From Lycium barbarum (taxonomy: Eukaryota > Streptophyta > Magnoliopsida > Solanales > Solanaceae), in NCBI RefSeq assembly GCF_019175385.1, contig NC_083339.1:84122120-84186119 (forward strand): a stretch of DNA of 64,000 nucleotides. Reading direction: 5' to 3'. The notes beneath the pieces were generated by a model. The model saw only the letters and a program-made list of their open reading frames with translations, had not been told where the DNA came from and made no database searches. Shown here piece by piece: positions 11,175 to 20,991 of the stretch (the first letter of the stretch is position 1; every line of letters starts with the position of its first letter). The translations under genes and the position numbers were made by a program.

Positions 11175-11400
11175 GCTTTACATACTCGGTACATTTTCCG
11201 TACTGACCCCCGTTCTTCGGGGGCTGCGCTACATGCCCGCAGGTACAGACGCACCAGGTGATACGCCGCCCGCGTAGGTTTCCGACTCTGCTTTTTGAAG
11301 AGCTCCTTTGACTTGGAGCATATCTTTTGGTATATATCTTCTGTCTTCTGTGTACTCCGTATGTTTGTATATTCTGGGTACGGCGGGGCCCTGTCCCGTC
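11175..11400 (+). other. Conserved LTR hairpin module H1-H2-H3 (R3 5' LTR)
   Basis: H1 is CGGTAC/GTACTG, H2 is CCCCCG/CGGGGG with loop TTCTT, then CATGCCCGCAG|GTACAG. H3 at 11382-11400 is GCGGG/CCCGT. The 3' LTR copy is at 17016-17241. Confidence 0.65.
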
Positions 11401-11690
11401 ATATGACTCTGTATGTCTGTAGAGGCCTGTAGATAGATGTGTGGGTTACGGGTTTCGTCTGTATGTTAGCCTTATCGGCTTACTTGTAAATATCTGTATG
11501 TTCAGGTATATATGTATATATACGTATGTTACGCGCGTGCCGTACTTGTATCGGCCTACTTCTGTACTTCTGTTTTGAAACACACAAAAAAAAAAAAAAT
11601 CTGTATGGTTCGAATTCAATCAGGTAGGTACGTATGGGTACCCAGTTAGGGTACCAGTCGCGGCCCACGGGGTTTGGGTCGTGACAAAAG

Positions 11691-11702
11691 TGGTATCAGA
11701 GC
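11691..11702 (+). promoter_or_regulatory. Primer-binding site, tRNA-iMet (R3)
   Basis: TGGTATCAGAGC, 4 nt after the 5' LTR. Confidence 0.93.
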
Positions 11703-11743
11703 GGTTAGTCCTCGGTATGTCTACAGGCCGTGTCTAGTAGAGT

Positions 11744-11783
11744 CTTGTTTATCGATGTGTTGTGCACCACATCTATAAACAGG
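11744..11783 (+). other. Post-PBS hairpin with GTGCAC loop (R3)
   Basis: The best-formed copy: outer stem CTTGTTTAT/ATAAACAGG, a single C/T mismatch, inner stem GATGTG/CACATC, loop TT plus GTGCAC (11762-11767). It resembles a retroviral dimer-initiation hairpin. Confidence 0.65.
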
Positions 11784-11825
11784 AAGCTACAGGGCATTTA
11801 GGATGTTACCCTTCTTTGGATTCTT

Positions 11826-11841
11826 AGATCGTGCGATAAAG
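11826..11841 (+). other. Conserved leader motif (R3)
   Basis: GATCGTGCGATAAAGC, the R3 version of the motif shared by all leaders here. Confidence 0.5.
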
Positions 11842-11971
11842 CGGTATGATTAGGATGATTCTCCCTTGCGAATTGCTGTACCTACAGCGAGGCTCCAAAG
11901 AGTAGAAGTGTCGGTATTTGGGGGAAATGTATCTGACCCGCTCCTTGCAGGTGATTGCAGGTTGGTGAAGA

Positions 11972-12553
11972 ATGAAGAGGACGGCTTCCGACGATGAGGA
12001 TGGGGGTGCTAAGAAGGCCCCCAGGCTGTCACCGGGGCCGAGTAGGCAGGGCCCCAGTTACTCGATCGAGACGGGTCCTTCGGAGGATTCCCCGGAGGAT
12101 AGCTACGATACGGATCCGTCGGAGGACCCATCTACGACTCCTCCAGAGTCTCCGAACCCTGGAGCAGAGGATCCCGTGGAGGATGGCTACGATACAGATA
12201 TCTAGGAGGATTTGGCGATGACCCCTCCGGAGCTTCTTACCTCCGAGGAGGAGGATAGTCATGAGGCAGGCCCTTCGGAGCATTCTTCTGGGATGACGCA
12301 GGAGGAGATTTTCAAGTATGCACCAGCTCTTATTATTAGGGAGAACCTTGATAGCCCGGCCACCTCGGAGAGTGCTATGGATTTCTCCTGTTCTTGGCCT
12401 GGGTCACCAGTGGGCCGGGATTTGTCTGATCGTCCATACCCCTCCGATTCGAATGCGAGTGATAATGGAGACCGCATAGGTAGGGAGCAGGCAGACGTGG
12501 ATGATAGTGGACATACCTCTCACGGCAGCTCCCCAGGTCAGACTCGATATTGA
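11972..12553 (+). CDS. R3 acidic ORF of unknown function (one in-frame amber codon)
   Basis: I do not recognise this protein. The ATG at 11972 lies 22 nt after CCTTGCAG, where gag starts in relatives. The frame has 193 sense codons plus a TAG at 12203-12205, then continues in the same frame to TGA-less end TGATTATT (stop at 12551-12553). It is rich in Asp, Glu, Ser and Pro, with a short basic N terminus (MKRTASDDEDGGAKKAPR), and is probably disordered. A 57-bp unit is duplicated (12095-12151 and 12179-12235; EDSYDTD and EDGYDTD, then TPPE). In the first copy the codon aligned with the amber is TCG, so the amber looks like a Ser codon lost by one substitution. It could be an accessory factor, a remnant of captured host sequence, or non-functional. 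Confidence 0.55.
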
Positions 12554-12645
12554 TTATTTATAAGTGTATGAGTTTTTAGAACTTCCTATGTGTGTATGAT
12601 ATTTGTAAGACGTTGTTCTATGAAGACGACGGAAATTTAAAGGAA

Positions 12646-13289
12646 TTAGAGATCTAGTGACCCAAGACAAGGGCGACTAAATGTCCCCACCGTCAGAGTG
12701 ATTTTGGAAATCCTGGATGGAAGTAAACAGGAAAGTGCCTCCGATGCCATTTGAGTGGGGCACGTGTGGTAAGTGTCGACGACGTTATAATTCTTATTTG
12801 AAGTCATCAGCCCCGTGTGGCTGCGATACGACATGATATGATATGTATGTGAGTATATCTGTGTTAGCCCTGTGCGGCATGGCTGGTATTTCTGGTGTAC
12901 AAGTTCCAGATAGTAAGAAATATAGAGGAAACTCTGCCCAAATTTTTTCAGGGATATGGAGGTAAACATGTAGATTAAGTACAAAAAGGTCCCGCGATAC
13001 TTGTCAGACTTTAGTTCCTTCTGTCGGTGGCCGAAGAACACCTTGCAGTGACATTTTATCACATTCCACCGATTATTTGGAGGCGGAATTCGTGTGACGA
13101 AGACTTAAATCCGTGGGTTATCTGTAATTATATGTATATGTGCATGAACCTGAATGTTTAAGATTCAGAAAGGCGACATGGTAGTGGTACGACTTAGCCG
13201 GGGGTGGGACCTGCTACAAAAAATTTTAAAAAATTTGCGAAGACCCCGATTTGCTCTAAAATTAAGTGACAAAGGTCGTGCGGGGCGAT
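12646..13289 (+). other. R3 internal non-coding region before the 5S module
   Basis: No credible ORF. It contains a TATAGAGGAAACTCTGCC block (about 12929-12946) that resembles a sequence in the R1/R2, R3 and R8 LTRs. The stretch from about 13080 (GTTATCTGTA..., GGGTGGGACC) is homologous to R8 sequence near 53200-53340. Confidence 0.55.
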
Positions 13290-13410
13290 CGACGAAATTA
13301 TATCTGCCCTAACGCGTCGAAATGCATGAAAGTTTCGGAGTTAAGCGTGCTCAGGCCAGAGCAATTCTGGGATGGGTGACCCCCTGGGAAGTAATGCAAA
13401 GTTTTGCACA
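13290..13410 (+). pseudogene. 5S rRNA-derived module in R3
   Basis: It aligns without gaps to plant 5S rRNA from about position 1 to 103, then with a 2-nt shift to the end. GAGTTAAGCGTGCT (box A region) and GGATGGGTGACC...CCTGGGAAGT (box C region) are nearly unchanged. The intermediate element and the 5' third have diverged more. A TTTT follows at 13401-13404. It is probably a captured 5S gene or RNA kept as part of the element, because R8 has the same module in the same context. Whether RNA polymerase III uses it is unknown. Confidence 0.8.
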
Positions 13411-13731
13411 AGTGTAGGTATGACTGATATAAATGAAAGTTTGGGGTAATCTAAAGGAAAAGAGAATGTATGGAGTAATTAGTGCCTTTACAAACACCAC
13501 ACAGTCCGATGTGGTACCACTCGAAAAATTTAGCGAATCTGGATAACAGTCAGCGAAGACCCGAATGTTGTCAGGGGATAGAAAACGCCCAATTACATCG
13601 TAAGTTAGTCTGGTATGACGATAGTTGTTAAAGGAAAAAGAGTATGGATAGTAGGGTAAGAGAGAGATAAGTAAAGCGAGTAAGCAGAATCTTTGAAAGA
13701 GTCGATAAGCGACACCCAAGACGATTTGTAT

Positions 13732-14128
13732 GATTGACTCCGAATACGTTTCTGTCTGACATATCTCTGTACGATTAACTCCGATTACGAATCTGTCTGA
13801 CACACCTCTGTATTTCTGACTCCGGACATAAATCCGTCTGGTGTGCCTCTGTACGTCTAATTGTGATCACGCATCTGTCTGATACATCTCCGCATGTCTG
13901 ATTCTAAGTGCGACTCTGTATGATACATTTCTGTAAGCCTGATTCCGATTTCGAAATCCGTCCGATACCTATTTATACATCTGACTCTGATCTCAGATCT
14001 GTCTGACATACTTCTGTATCTCTTCTTTTGATTATGAATCCACCCGCCAGAGTTTAGCATGTCTGCTTCCGATTACGAATCCGTCCGATATGCCTCAATG
14101 CGTCCGGTTCCAGTCCTGAATCTGTTGG
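13732..14128 (+). repeat. About ten degenerate 41-bp tandem repeats (R3 internal)
   Basis: The unit is similar to CTGACTCCGATTACGAATCT followed by GTCTGACACACCTCTGTA, with phase kept at about 41-42 bp. A related run is in R8 at 52225-52560 on the other strand. There are no unique spacers and no coding capacity. Confidence 0.75.
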
Positions 14129-14419
14129 TAAGAAGTGTTTGGTATGAAGTGGGATTATATTGATGCGGTAGGGATCTCAGGAGTGTAACAAGGAATAGTA
14201 TGGACTATGACGTCTGGAAAGCGTTCGTCTGTTACAAGAATATAGCTTATGGTTCGACAATTACGTGGGGTACGAGAAAATATATTACGAAGGCATTTGA
14301 ATCAGTGATGTGAAAAACTACCCCATGATGTTGGTAAAGAAGCCATGTCGGAAAGTCAGTAAAGGACGACTATAAAGGGAACCCTCCCGAAGTAGTATGA
14401 CGCCCCATAAGGTCAATTT

Positions 14420-14456
14420 AACATTCGAGGACGAATGCTTTTAAAGGGGGGGAGGA
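14420..14456 (+). promoter_or_regulatory. Polypurine tract and adjoining hairpin (R3)
   Basis: AAAGGGGGGGAGGA directly before the 3' LTR. The AACATTCG/CGAATGCT inverted repeat is at 14420-14439. Confidence 0.85.
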
Positions 14457-17400
14457 TGTTACATCCGACATTTTCGCTTATTCAAAAAAATTCAAGATAA
14501 ATTGACTTGTGATGAATAAGGCCACAATTGGGCCTTACTTGGTATGCATGTGTAGGTTATGAATTCAATGGGGTGGAATTACGAAAGGTGGCCAAGGGAA
14601 AAATTGGAATTTTGGAAACTTGTTCCATGAATTACCATATGTAACCAACCATTTTGGGCTAAAAAAAAAATAAGTGAAGTGAGGCCCAATTTTAAGAGGC
14701 CCATTCGGCCAAGACCAACCCAAGGCCCATGGAATTAATTAATTTCCATGTGCTAAATATATATCATCCATATCCTTAAGAACATTCAAGAAAAAAATCA
14801 AAGAGAAAGAGTAGAGAGCAAGAGAGAGCATTTCGGGTTTGGAGAGAAAAAAAAGAAAGAAAGGTAAGAAAAATTTTTGGAGCCAATCCTTTGGTTTAAA
14901 AAGTTCAACTCTTGAGAGATTATTGCTAAGCACAAGATTCTCTACAAGTTGATATAAAGATTGTGGCAAGAAAACAATTTCATCTTCCAAGTGTAGAACT
15001 TGAAGAAAGGTAAGGATTTCATGCTTTTGTTGTGTTAAAAATGATGTATGTATGTTGTAGTATGTGTGAATGAATGAAAAATATGGAAACTTGGTGTGTT
15101 GGAATTTGGGGTGTGTGGCCGAAATGCATATATGTATATTGCATGTCTATGGTGACTTGAAACTATGTTGAAATCTAGTTGTAGTGTGGTAGGAATTGTA
15201 TTAGAAATGAAAGTTGAATGAATTAAGGAAAGTTGAGAATTTTGAGGTGTGGCCGTGTGGTGTGTGTTGGTGTTGGAAGGTGAATTGAATCTTGTTAGCA
15301 TGTTAATTGTGTTGTTATGGAAGATTGGTTATTAAGTTGTTGAAAGTTAGGAAGGGATTGGAAAAGTAGTGACTTGATGGAAAGTTGAATGTTTGTGAAT
15401 TTTATGAATATCTTATGAATATTATGTGAACATGTTATGGATTCCTCCGATGTGTGTCGTAATGATTTTGAGGGATAATGGATATGAAAATAATAAGTTT
15501 TGGTTGGAAATGTAAGCTTGAAACGAAAGATGATTCGTCGTGTCGAAAGGTGGCTAATAATGCCATAGCGTATGATTTAGTGTTTATTGATGTTTGTTGT
15601 TGTTTGGATGTCTCCTCTGGGTTGTTGTGTTGCTAAATTGAGCCGAGCTAAGTCTCGGGGATGTCGTATATACAGAGGAAATGCTGCCAAAATTTCGGTA
15701 GGCAATTATGTGTAAAGTTAGAGTATTGAAAGAATGGAACTAACCAAATGGTAAACTTGACCATTTCCAGATTTTGGACGAAATTTGGATTGACGCCAAG
15801 CGAGCATAAGGCGCCATCAAGGTATGTGAAGCACTTCTCTACGTTCCTAGGCATGTTCTGGATGTGGTAGGCTCGGCCGCGAGCCTTAAGTCCGACTCCG
15901 TTCCCTGGAATTCGAGACGGAAAACCGCTCCAATTCCTTCAATTCAATTGAACCTATTTTCTTACAAATTGCCCTTAAAGTGAGATTTTGCACAAAATTT
16001 CCCCAAACGGAGTCGGAACACTTCCGATTGAGTATGGGTGACCTCATAAGGTCAACTATCAATAATTTACGTATGTAGCCTCGGGTTGGTCCGAGGTGGG
16101 CCCACAAGGCCCGATACGTCCGGTACGATTTTAAAATACATCTGTTTTGGTCCGATTTTCTCCAAAAACTTCTGAACTATTATTTTATGTATATTATGGC
16201 TATTTTTGTGTAATTTATACATTATGATCTCTGAACATCTGAGAATCCCATTCTGGTAATAATCTGTCGTGCCTTCCCAACTAGGATATAGGCGCGTGCT
16301 ATGCATACTATCTGGATATTCTGATTTTGGCTCGCCGTTTGGCACCCTTCAGTTTGATTGAGTCTGTATGTTGAGTCTGTAGGTAGGTGGTTTCTCATTT
16401 ATCGGTTCGTGTCTGTCTCAATGCATTCTTTCACTGCGACCCGGGCTAGGTTCTGTTATCGTGCATATTTCTCTGCATTGTTCACCGCGTCCCTCGGCGT
16501 ACGGGCCGGGATCTGTATGTCTGTATGATCTGTGTATGGGGATGGCGGCCAGGATGGCATATGATCTGATTTGATTCTGTCTGTCCACCGCGTCCCGTAC
16601 TAAGAGGGCCGGGTTCTGTTACCGCGCCCCCAGACAGGGCCGGGATCTGTATGAATATATGCGTGTGCCATCTGTATTTATAAAGCACACGCCTCTGTAT
16701 GATTTTGTATGACTCTGTGCTACTCTGCATGCATAATTCTGTCCGACATACTACTGTCTGTCCGTCTGTGGTACGACTATTTCTGTATGTCCGTATGGCT
16801 TCTGCTTCTGTATGTCCGTATGAATTCAGATTCTACTCGTCTGTCCGCATTATGATTCCGTCTGTCTGCCCGAACTATAATTCTGTTCATTTGTGTGTGA
16901 CACGATTCTGTGTGTCTGTCTGGATCATAACTCTATCCGTCAGTTTGATTTATGATTCTGCCCGTTATATTTCTGTGACTCTAGTTCGGACTATGTTTAT
17001 ATCTGTTACGTTTTTGCTTTACATACTCGGTACATTTTCCGTACTGACCCCCGTTCTTCGGGGGCTGCGCTACATGCCCGCAGGTACAGACGCACCAGGT
17101 GATACGCCGCCCGCGTAGGTTTCCGACTCTGCTTTTTGAAGAGCTCCTTTGACTTGGAGCATATCTTTTGGTATATATCTTCTGTCTTCTGTGTACTCCG
17201 TATGTTTGTATATTCTGGGTACGGCGGGGCCCTGTCCCGTCATATGACTCTGTATGTCTGTAGAGGCCTGTAGATAGATGTGTGGGTTACGGGTTTCGTC
17301 TGTATGTTAGCCTTATCGGCTTACTTGTAAATATCTGTATGTTCAGGTATATATGTATATATACGTATGTTACGCGCGTGCCGTACTTGTATCGGCCTAC

Positions 17401-17527
17401 TTCTGTACTTCTGTTTTGAAACACACAAAAAAAAAAAAAATCTGTATGGTTCGAATTCGATCAGGTAGGTACGTATGGGTACCCAGTTAGGGTACCAGTC
17501 GCGGCCCACGGGGTTTGGGTCGTGACA
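14457..17527 (+). repeat. R3 3' LTR
   Basis: 3071 bp, almost identical to the 5' LTR. The donor AAAG|GTAAGG is at 15009|15010, the second donor GTATGT begins at 15822, and the hairpin module spans 17016-17241. Confidence 0.93.
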
Positions 17528-17532
17528 CCGGG

Positions 17533-18226
17533 CCAAAGAATCAAACTCCATATTATACTCACGGATGCTCCGACCCCTCTGCTGCAGATGCAAAAATTGG
17601 TCAACCCGCGCCCACCGTAACTCTGGGGGCAAAAAGTGGTGAGTGAAAGCAGTCACGAACTCGTCCCAAGTAGCTGGGGTAGCACCCTCACTCTTGGAAA
17701 GCTCCCAGGACTCATACCAGTGAGCAGCAACATCCCGTAGTCTATGCGAAGCCAAATCAACAGACTCAGTCTCTGAAGCCCTGACCAAGTCTAGTGAGCG
17801 CCGCATCCCCCGAATAAAGTCATGGGGTTCCTCGTCGGGCTTAGACCCGTAAAACTCTGGAGGGCCACATAATAAAAACTCTCGAACCCTCAGGTTGTCA
17901 CGCCTGTCGTCATCATCGTCATCTCTCCGCCCGCGTCTGCGAACCTGCCCCGCTACCAGTGTGGTCAATAACTGCACAACCTCTCTCAGTGTCCTGTCCT
18001 CCGCCCCTGTCTGAGGAGCTGGAGGCTCGGGTGCGGGTACTCGGGCCCCTGGTGCTGCTGATGGACCTGCTCCAGGCTCCGCCGGTGGTGGTGTAGCGGA
18101 TCCCTCTGAATGGGGCACAACCTGGGGCAAATCATAAACACGAGCCCGGGTAACTCGCTGTGCCTGACTAGTGCCTGACATCCCTGCCTTGCCCTTCTAG
18201 GCCGCTGTTGCCTTCTTCGGAGGCAT
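17533..18226 (-). pseudogene. R2 Gag, N-terminal part
   Basis: The ATG at 18224-18226 starts MPPKKATAA and is followed at codon 10 by TAG (18197-18199) where R1 has CAG. The rest encodes the Pro-rich linker, the DDDDDD stretch and the gag core (FYGSKPDEEPHDF, WYESWELSKSE, LPPELRWARVDQF). R3 interrupts it at 17532. An apparent 286-codon ORF continuing to 17321 is a chimera that reads into the R3 LTR. Confidence 0.85.
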
Positions 18227-18273
18227 CACTGCAAACACAATAACGGATCAAATCAAAATCATCCTAATAGCAC

Positions 18274-18290
18274 AGCTCTAACGCACGATC
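18274..18290 (-). other. Conserved leader motif (R2)
   Basis: The minus strand reads GATCGTGCGTTAGAGCT, the shared leader motif. Confidence 0.5.
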
Positions 18291-18333
18291 TAAGATTCCA
18301 AAGAAAAGTAACACCCTAAATGCCCTGTAGCCT

Positions 18334-18373
18334 CCTGTTTATAGATGTGGTGCACAACACACCGATAAACAAG
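18334..18373 (-). other. Post-PBS hairpin with GTGCAC loop (R2)
   Basis: CTTGTTTAT/ATAAACAGG outer stem, GGTGTG/CACATC inner stem with one G-T pair, and TT plus GTGCAC loop (18350-18355). Confidence 0.6.
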
Positions 18374-18414
18374 ACTCTATGAGACACGGCCTGAAGACAT
18401 TCCGAGGACAAACC

Positions 18415-18426
18415 GCTCTGATACCA
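18415..18426 (-). promoter_or_regulatory. Primer-binding site, tRNA-iMet (R2)
   Basis: TGGTATCAGAGC on the minus strand, 4 nt from the LTR end at 18431. Confidence 0.92.
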
Positions 18427-18430
18427 CTTT

Positions 18431-18738
18431 TGTCACGACCCAACCCCGTAGGCCATGACTAGTGCCCGATCTGGGCACCCAAACCCATCTATCAAATGCA
18501 TTCAAGTAAATAGCAGAAGCCGACAAGGCTATATTCCAGATTTTGATAATTTCCAGAAAAATTTCGGCAGAGTTTCCTTTGTTTTACAGACTATCCAAAA
18601 TAACCCTATACATAACAAACACCAACAAAGGCCACACAGGGCTACCAAAGCAACGTATAAACATATGCGGACCGGCCGTCTCGGCGTATGGGATCGCCCA
18701 AACAACATATACACATAACCATACAGAAAGACCCTAAC

Positions 18739-18793
<55 letters not shown>

Positions 18794-20991
18794 GCAAATA
18801 AAATCATGCAAGGCTCAAGAACGTGGTCACCACTCCGACGCTGGTGCCACACACAGCATAACTCCATAAGGTTCAAATCTCCGTACATCCCCGAGCACAC
18901 ATATCATCATACATATCACCAGCCATATCACAGCCTAACACCAAACGGAACCCGACCCTATGGCGAGGCCTCGGGAACCGTAACACAACATACGGCCGAA
19001 TTTATCATAGCGCGCACGAATCATAACCGGCCCGGGAACCGGTGAACGAATTATAATAAGGGCACGAGCGGAGTCGTGAGCAAACAATGCAATTTGTATG
19101 TCAAAATATTCTTTAGAACTTGATAAAATCATAGGTCAAGTCTTTAGTAAAAATAGTCGAACAATTAGTTAGTACGGAGTTCATTTTACAAAAGTGCTCC
19201 CGAAATGGTATTTATAACCCCAAAACATAGTTTAGCATATTGTGTTAATCAAAACATTATTTTATAATAGACGATTTCACAGTTAAAGGTCCCTTGTCAA
19301 ACTTTAACAAAAATAGAGCCTATTAGAACAAACAAGGCATCTCGGGGTTAGCGGGCCCACCTCGGGTCAAGTCGAGGTGGCGGACAAGAATCACGGACAT
19401 TTGGGGTCTATGGGATCATACATAAAGGTTTCGAAGTGATCCGACGACGTTTGCATAGTTTCAGACACTTGGTTCCTTTCTAGCCAAAATAAGGTCTTTA
19501 AGCTTCAATTCAATAGAATGAATAGTAGACATTTTATAATTCGGATTTCGAGGAGCAGGATTGCTCCCGGGGTTCCGATATCAACCTAGCATACCTAAGA
19601 GATGCCAAAAGAAGGAGTGGGTAGCCTTACATACCTTATATACGTCTTACGCTCGCCCAAAACTCAAGTCCCGTTTCGCTCAGAATCTGCAAATGGTGAG
19701 AGTTACCTAATTAGGAATTTCAATACTTAAGAATGCACTTAATCCCAAAATTTCGGCAGCATTTCCCCTATATATATATCACCCCGAGACTTGGCTCGGC
19801 TCCATATACAACAACACAACAGCCCACAATATCACAAACATCATATGTCGCAACAAAATAAGTCTAATGTCAATATTCTTTCTTTCTACATAATTCAACA
19901 ACTTTCATCCAAACTTCACAACATCAAACTAACATCCACATTATCATATTCATTTACTCATTCAAAGTTATTCAAACACATTCCAATAATATTCCAAGCG
20001 ATATACATGAATTCAAGTATGCCGCCACTTTCCATATTCTATCCAAAACTTCAACAAATGCGACAAACTATCAACTCGCATTGTTTTCATCCAAATTCAT
20101 TAACAACGACCATAATTCACATTTAAAATCTTACTTCTATAATTATATAAGATCACATGAAAATTACATAATCTCCCATATCGACATAAGACCAACTTCA
20201 ATGCCAATTCAACTAGTTTAACATTCATTTACATCATAAATGCCACAACGACACAACTAACAAACTAAACCAAATCAAATTCACCTCCCCTCCACCACAC
20301 TATGGCTCACGGCCAAACACACCCTTCTCACACACACACGCCATGCACAAACACAACACCATTCCATAATCTTCATGCAACATCAATCACTATAACATAT
20401 AAACCCATTTCATAACATAAAAACATAGATTTCTCACCTTTTTCTTGAAATTCCGATTTGCCGCAAACGTCGCTCTTTCGCCAAACTAATTGTATCACGT
20501 CGGAGAGCGTCTTGAACTTACTACTAATACAAAAGAACAAGATTTTTAGGATCAAATCAAGGCTAGGAATTGTTTTTTCCAAGGGTTCGGCCGAGAGGGT
20601 CCTTTGGGGTGCTCTCCAATTTTTGTGTTTGTTTTGTTGTTCTTGAACTTTCTAAAGGATAAACACAATATATAATATGCTTAATTAATAGCTCACATGA
20701 GAGTCACATGACCATTTCATGGGTTGGGCCAAGTCTCTTGGCCGGCCACCCCTTGAACTTGGGCCTCAATTTTCTTAAATTTTGTTGAGCCCAATTCGTT
20801 AAAACTCTCATTTTGTAATTCCCGAAACTAATTTCTGAAATCCCAATTTGCCCTTGGACTTCCTCCATATTTCCACACCAATATTTTTCATAAACAACCT
20901 AGACATATTAAAATCAAGATATTGCCTTATAACATACAAGTCTTAATTATTTCCAAGATTTCCCAATTATGCGAAATTACGGGACATAACA
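18431..20991 (-). repeat. R2 5' LTR (about 340 bp shorter than its partner)
   Basis: 2561 bp. Compared with 1449-4347 it lacks the interval corresponding to 1757-2104, replaced by an expanded (AT)n tract at 18741-18791. That deletion removes hairpins H1-H3 and CAG|GTACAG. The donor AAAAG|GTGAG is at 20438|20437. A predicted mini-exon with intact CATTTGCAG acceptor and GTATGT donor is at 19635-19686. Confidence 0.9.
18741..18791. repeat. (AT)n microsatellite at LTR deletion point
   Basis: About 51 bp of AT repeat. The flanks match sequence 340 bp apart in the sister LTR, so the tract marks a deletion junction. Confidence 0.9.

Larger units (their letters stand above)
8615..11686 (+). repeat. 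R3 5' LTR
   Basis: 3072 bp, TGTTACATCC...GGTCGTGACA. A TATA-like box is at 8913-8922, followed by a GA-rich leader and donor AAAG|GTAAGG at 9168|9169. A candidate mini-exon lies at 9930-9980, between CATTTCCAG and AAG|GTATGT. The H1-H2 hairpins with CAG|GTACAG are at 11175-11252 and H3 is at 11382-11400. A poly-A run is near 11586. It has no coding content that I trust. Confidence 0.92.
8615..17527 (+). mobile_element. R3: young non-autonomous LTR retrotransposon without gag or pol
   Basis: 8913 bp with 5' LTR 8615-11686, PBS 11691-11702, a 2770-bp internal region, polypurine tract 14444-14456 and 3' LTR 14457-17527. It is flanked by CCGGG at 8610-8614 and 17528-17532. The LTRs differ at only roughly ten places that I could see in 3.07 kb, so it is the youngest insertion. 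The internal part has an acidic ORF, a 5S rRNA-derived module and a 41-bp repeat run but no capsid, protease, RT or integrase. It must use proteins from relatives (LARD-type). Its leader resembles those of R2 and R8. Confidence 0.9.
1449..20991 (-). mobile_element. R2: Ty3/gypsy chromovirus, nearly full length, interrupted by R3
   Basis: The minus-strand order is 5' LTR 18431-20991, PBS 18415-18426, gag (18226 down to 8106, split by R3), pol 4440-8105, polypurine tract and 3' LTR 1449-4347. It lies inside the R4 integrase gene; CTATT follows its right end as the expected target duplication, whose partner is beyond the left edge. Pol is a single open frame. Gag has three stop codons, and two catalytic residues of Pol are substituted, so the element is dead. 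Confidence 0.85.

Noticed and set aside
10858..11277. 139-codon ORF in the R3 LTR (also 16699-17118)
   Set aside because: The open frame is produced by TCTGT-type tandem repeats and includes the hairpin module; it has no protein-like pattern.
11691..11702. Possible tRNA gene fragments at the TGGTATCAGAGC sites
   Set aside because: Only 12 nt match the tRNA 3' end, and the sites abut LTRs, so they are primer-binding sites.
12203..12205. Programmed amber readthrough in the R3 ORF
   Set aside because: The aligned repeat has TCG at this place, so a simple nonsense substitution is more likely; kept only as a minor possibility.
13290..13410. Functional 5S rRNA gene
   Set aside because: The 5' third and intermediate element are diverged, it is a single copy inside an LTR element rather than a 5S array, and R8 carries the same derived version.
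13732..14128. Possible CRISPR-like array
   Set aside because: The repeats are degenerate and directly adjoining, there are no unique spacers, and the context is a plant retrotransposon.
17321..18181. 286-codon ORF taken as an intact Gag
   Set aside because: Only the part above 17532 is R2 Gag; the C-terminal residues are translated from the R3 LTR.
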